Source of the DNA: Bacillota bacterium
Lineage (GTDB): Bacteria; Bacillota; Clostridia; Lachnospirales; Lachnospiraceae
Length of the DNA: 5,819 nt
Assembly (NCBI GenBank): GCA_023441145.1
Contig: JAEZQN010000024.1
Location: 1-5,819 of the forward strand
Reading direction: 5' to 3'
Part shown: piece after piece, positions 4,331-5,819 of the stretch
How positions within the stretch are numbered: position 1 is the first letter of the stretch
Layout: each line of letters starts with the position of its first letter
The notes under the pieces: generated by a model
Seen by the model: the letters and a program-made list of their open reading frames with translations, nothing else
The model's database searches: none
Told to the model about the DNA's origin: nothing
Position numbers and translations under genes: made by a program

Positions 4331-5819
4331 TGAATGTGATTGGCTTTAGGGAAGCACAGTGTAAAAACTGCTATAAATGTGTAAGAATCTGTGAAGTTAA
4401 AGCAATAGTGGTGAAGGATCAACAGGCTCAGATTCTGGATGACAAATGTATCTTATGTGGCCATTGTTTGGATGCATGTCCACAAAATGCAAAGACTTTA
4501 ATCAGCGATCTTGACAGGGTAAAAGAGTACATAAAGAGTGGTAAAAAAACCGTCATATCCTTGGCACCATCCTATCTTGGGATAATGCACTTTGAAAGGC
4601 CCGGCCAGGTGGTAAAAGCCTTAAAGCAGTTAGGGTTTTACCAAGTCAGAGAAACCTCGGAAGGGGCTGCTTTTGTGACCCTTGAATACCAGAAGCTTCT
4701 CGCGGAAGGAAGCATGCGTAATATCATTACTACCTGCTGTCCGAGTGCCAACGATCTTATAGAGATATATTTCCCAAGTCTGACTCGGTATATGGCGCCA
4801 GTCGTTTCTCCAATGGTTGCTCATGGAAGACTAATTAAGCAGGAGCTAGGAGAAGATGTAAAGGTAGTATTTTTAGGGCCTTGTATTGCCAAGAAAAGAG
4901 AAGCACTGTCTGATATCAGAGTAGATGGGGCAGTGGATGCCGTCATTAATTTTACAGAATTAGAGGACTGGCTGAAAGAAGAAAATATTGAGATGGAGGC
5001 CTTAGAAGAAGAGGCGTTAGATAATCCGAATCCAGAGGTGAATCGGCTCTATCCAATTACCAGTGGTATTATATCCTCAGTAATAGCTAGCGGTGGGGAG
5101 GATAATTATCGCAAGTTCTATGTTCACGGAATTAATAACTGTATGGAGCTATTAAGAAGCATGGAAAAAGGTGAGATTAGTGACTCCTTTATTGAACTCA
5201 ATGTCTGTAATGGAGGCTGTATAAAAGGTCCAGCAGTGGATACTTCGGGGATATCTCGATTTAAAGTAAAGCTTGATATGGAAGAGAGTATTCCAAAGAA
5301 GCAAGTAGAGGATGAGGAGTATTTTACACAGGAGAATTTAAGGCTACACAAAGAATTCTTTCCTCGTAGGAATCATGATCCTATACCAAACGATGCTCAG
5401 ATACGAGACATTCTTAAGAAGATAGGAAAGGTAGATGCTACCCATGAACTAAATTGTGGGGCTTGTGGTTATAGCTCCTGCAAGGAGAAGGCTATTGCTG
5501 TTTACCAAGGAAAGGCGGAGCTTAGTATGTGTATTCCTTATATGCATGACAAAGCTAGCTCCATGGCCAACGTTGTGTTGGATACCACTCCAAGTGCAAT
5601 AATTATGGTAGATTCCGACATGAAGATTGTGGAGTACAATGTGGCAGCAGAGCGTTATTTTCACGTAAGCCCAGCAGAGGCCAAACAAAAATATCTATAT
5701 GAGATTATAGATTATCAGGATTTTGAATATGTACTTACTACCCACAGTAGCCTTCTAGGAAAAAAGGTTACTTATGAGGAGTATGGTATTACAACCCTTC
5801 AAAACATTGTGTATGTGCC
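4330..5819 (+). CDS. [FeFe]-hydrogenase-like protein with PAS domain (putative sensory HydS, group C-like; cut by right edge)
   Basis: At least 496 residues, open at the window end. Order: two [4Fe-4S] motifs (C11-x2-C14-x2-C17-x3-C21; C40-x2-C43-x2-C46-x3-C50), hydrogenase domain (about 73-303), C-terminal FeS motif C376-x2-C379-x4-C384-x16-C401, then the start of a PAS domain from about 410 (VVLDTTPSAIIMVDSD, then IVEYNVAAERYF). H-cluster motifs: L1 T-T-C136-C137-P, L2 P-C185-I-A-K188-K-R-E191, L3 N-V-C293-N-G-G-C297. Unlike the paralogue upstream it keeps the proton-transfer Cys (C136) and the Glu after L2 (E191), but the Glu upstream of L1 (CpI E282) appears to be Phe115 in my manual alignment. 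AGGAGG at 4316-4321 is 8 bases before the ATG, which overlaps the ferredoxin stop by one base. A hydrogenase fused to PAS is the published hallmark of H2-sensing HydS proteins; the output partner would lie downstream, outside the window. Confidence 0.93.
   Translation, partial: MNVIGFREAQCKNCYKCVRICEVKAIVVKDQQAQILDDKCILCGHCLDACPQNAKTLISDLDRVKEYIKSGKKTVISLAPSYLGIMHFERPGQVVKALKQLGFYQVRETSEGAAFVTLEYQKLLAEGSMRNIITTCCPSANDLIEIYFPSLTRYMAPVVSPMVAHGRLIKQELGEDVKVVFLGPCIAKKREALSDIRVDGAVDAVINFTELEDWLKEENIEMEALEEEALDNPNPEVNRLYPITSGIISSVIASGGEDNYRKFYVHGINNCMELLRSMEKGEISDSFIELNVCNGGCIKGPAVDTSGISRFKVKLDMEESIPKKQVEDEEYFTQENLRLHKEFFPRRNHDPIPNDAQIRDILKKIGKVDATHELNCGACGYSSCKEKAIAVYQGKAELSMCIPYMHDKASSMANVVLDTTPSAIIMVDSDMKIVEYNVAAERYFHVSPAEAKQKYLYEIIDYQDFEYVLTTHSSLLGKKVTYEEYGITTLQNIVYV

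Noticed and set aside
1..5819. CRISPR array, tRNA/rRNA genes, insertion sequences or prophage elements
   Set aside because: No regularly spaced repeats, tRNA-like cloverleaf, transposase motif or terminal inverted repeats were seen; the window is densely filled with one functional theme.

Overview
The window is low-GC DNA with strong AGGAGG-type ribosome binding sites, tightly overlapping genes and extended -10 promoters. It carries a family set (NuoE-like hydrogenase subunit, DRTGG proteins, HATPase, hydrogenase-like proteins, PHP protein) typical of anaerobic Clostridia. A Lachnospiraceae-like fermenter is my best guess, but taxonomy cannot be fixed from this sequence alone.

Layout: (1) Positions 1-439, minus strand, hold the start of a NuoE/HydC-type [2Fe-2S] subunit that runs off the left edge. 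(2) Positions 440-792 are a divergent promoter region, with one good promoter facing left and one or two facing right. (3) Positions 793-3956, plus strand, form a compact five-gene operon: DRTGG-domain protein, RsbW-like HATPase, [FeFe]-hydrogenase-like iron-sulfur protein without a PAS domain, second DRTGG-like protein, PHP-domain protein. It ends in a 12-bp hairpin whose loop contains the last stop codon. (4) Positions 3957-4087 hold a second promoter overlapped by a candidate Rex operator. (5) Positions 4088-5819, plus strand, hold a small stand-alone thioredoxin-fold [2Fe-2S] ferredoxin, then a second [FeFe]-hydrogenase-like protein with a C-terminal PAS domain, cut by the right edge.

How the genes may work together (inference): the divergent NuoE-like gene probably begins a multisubunit NAD(P)H/ferredoxin-linked [FeFe] hydrogenase operon. 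The plus-strand genes look regulatory rather than bulk metabolic. Two hydrogenase-like proteins of the putative sensory kind (HydS, groups C and D in published [FeFe] classifications) sit beside an anti-sigma/Ser-kinase-type ATPase, DRTGG ligand-binding modules and a PHP metallo-hydrolase. The two have complementary departures from the catalytic proton pathway: the first lacks the proton-transfer Cys and the Glu after L2, while the second keeps both but appears to lack the upstream Glu. Rex-like (NADH-responsive) motifs occur upstream of both plus-strand units. Together this suggests an H2- and redox-sensing module controlling fermentation hydrogenases; its output pathway is not visible in this window.
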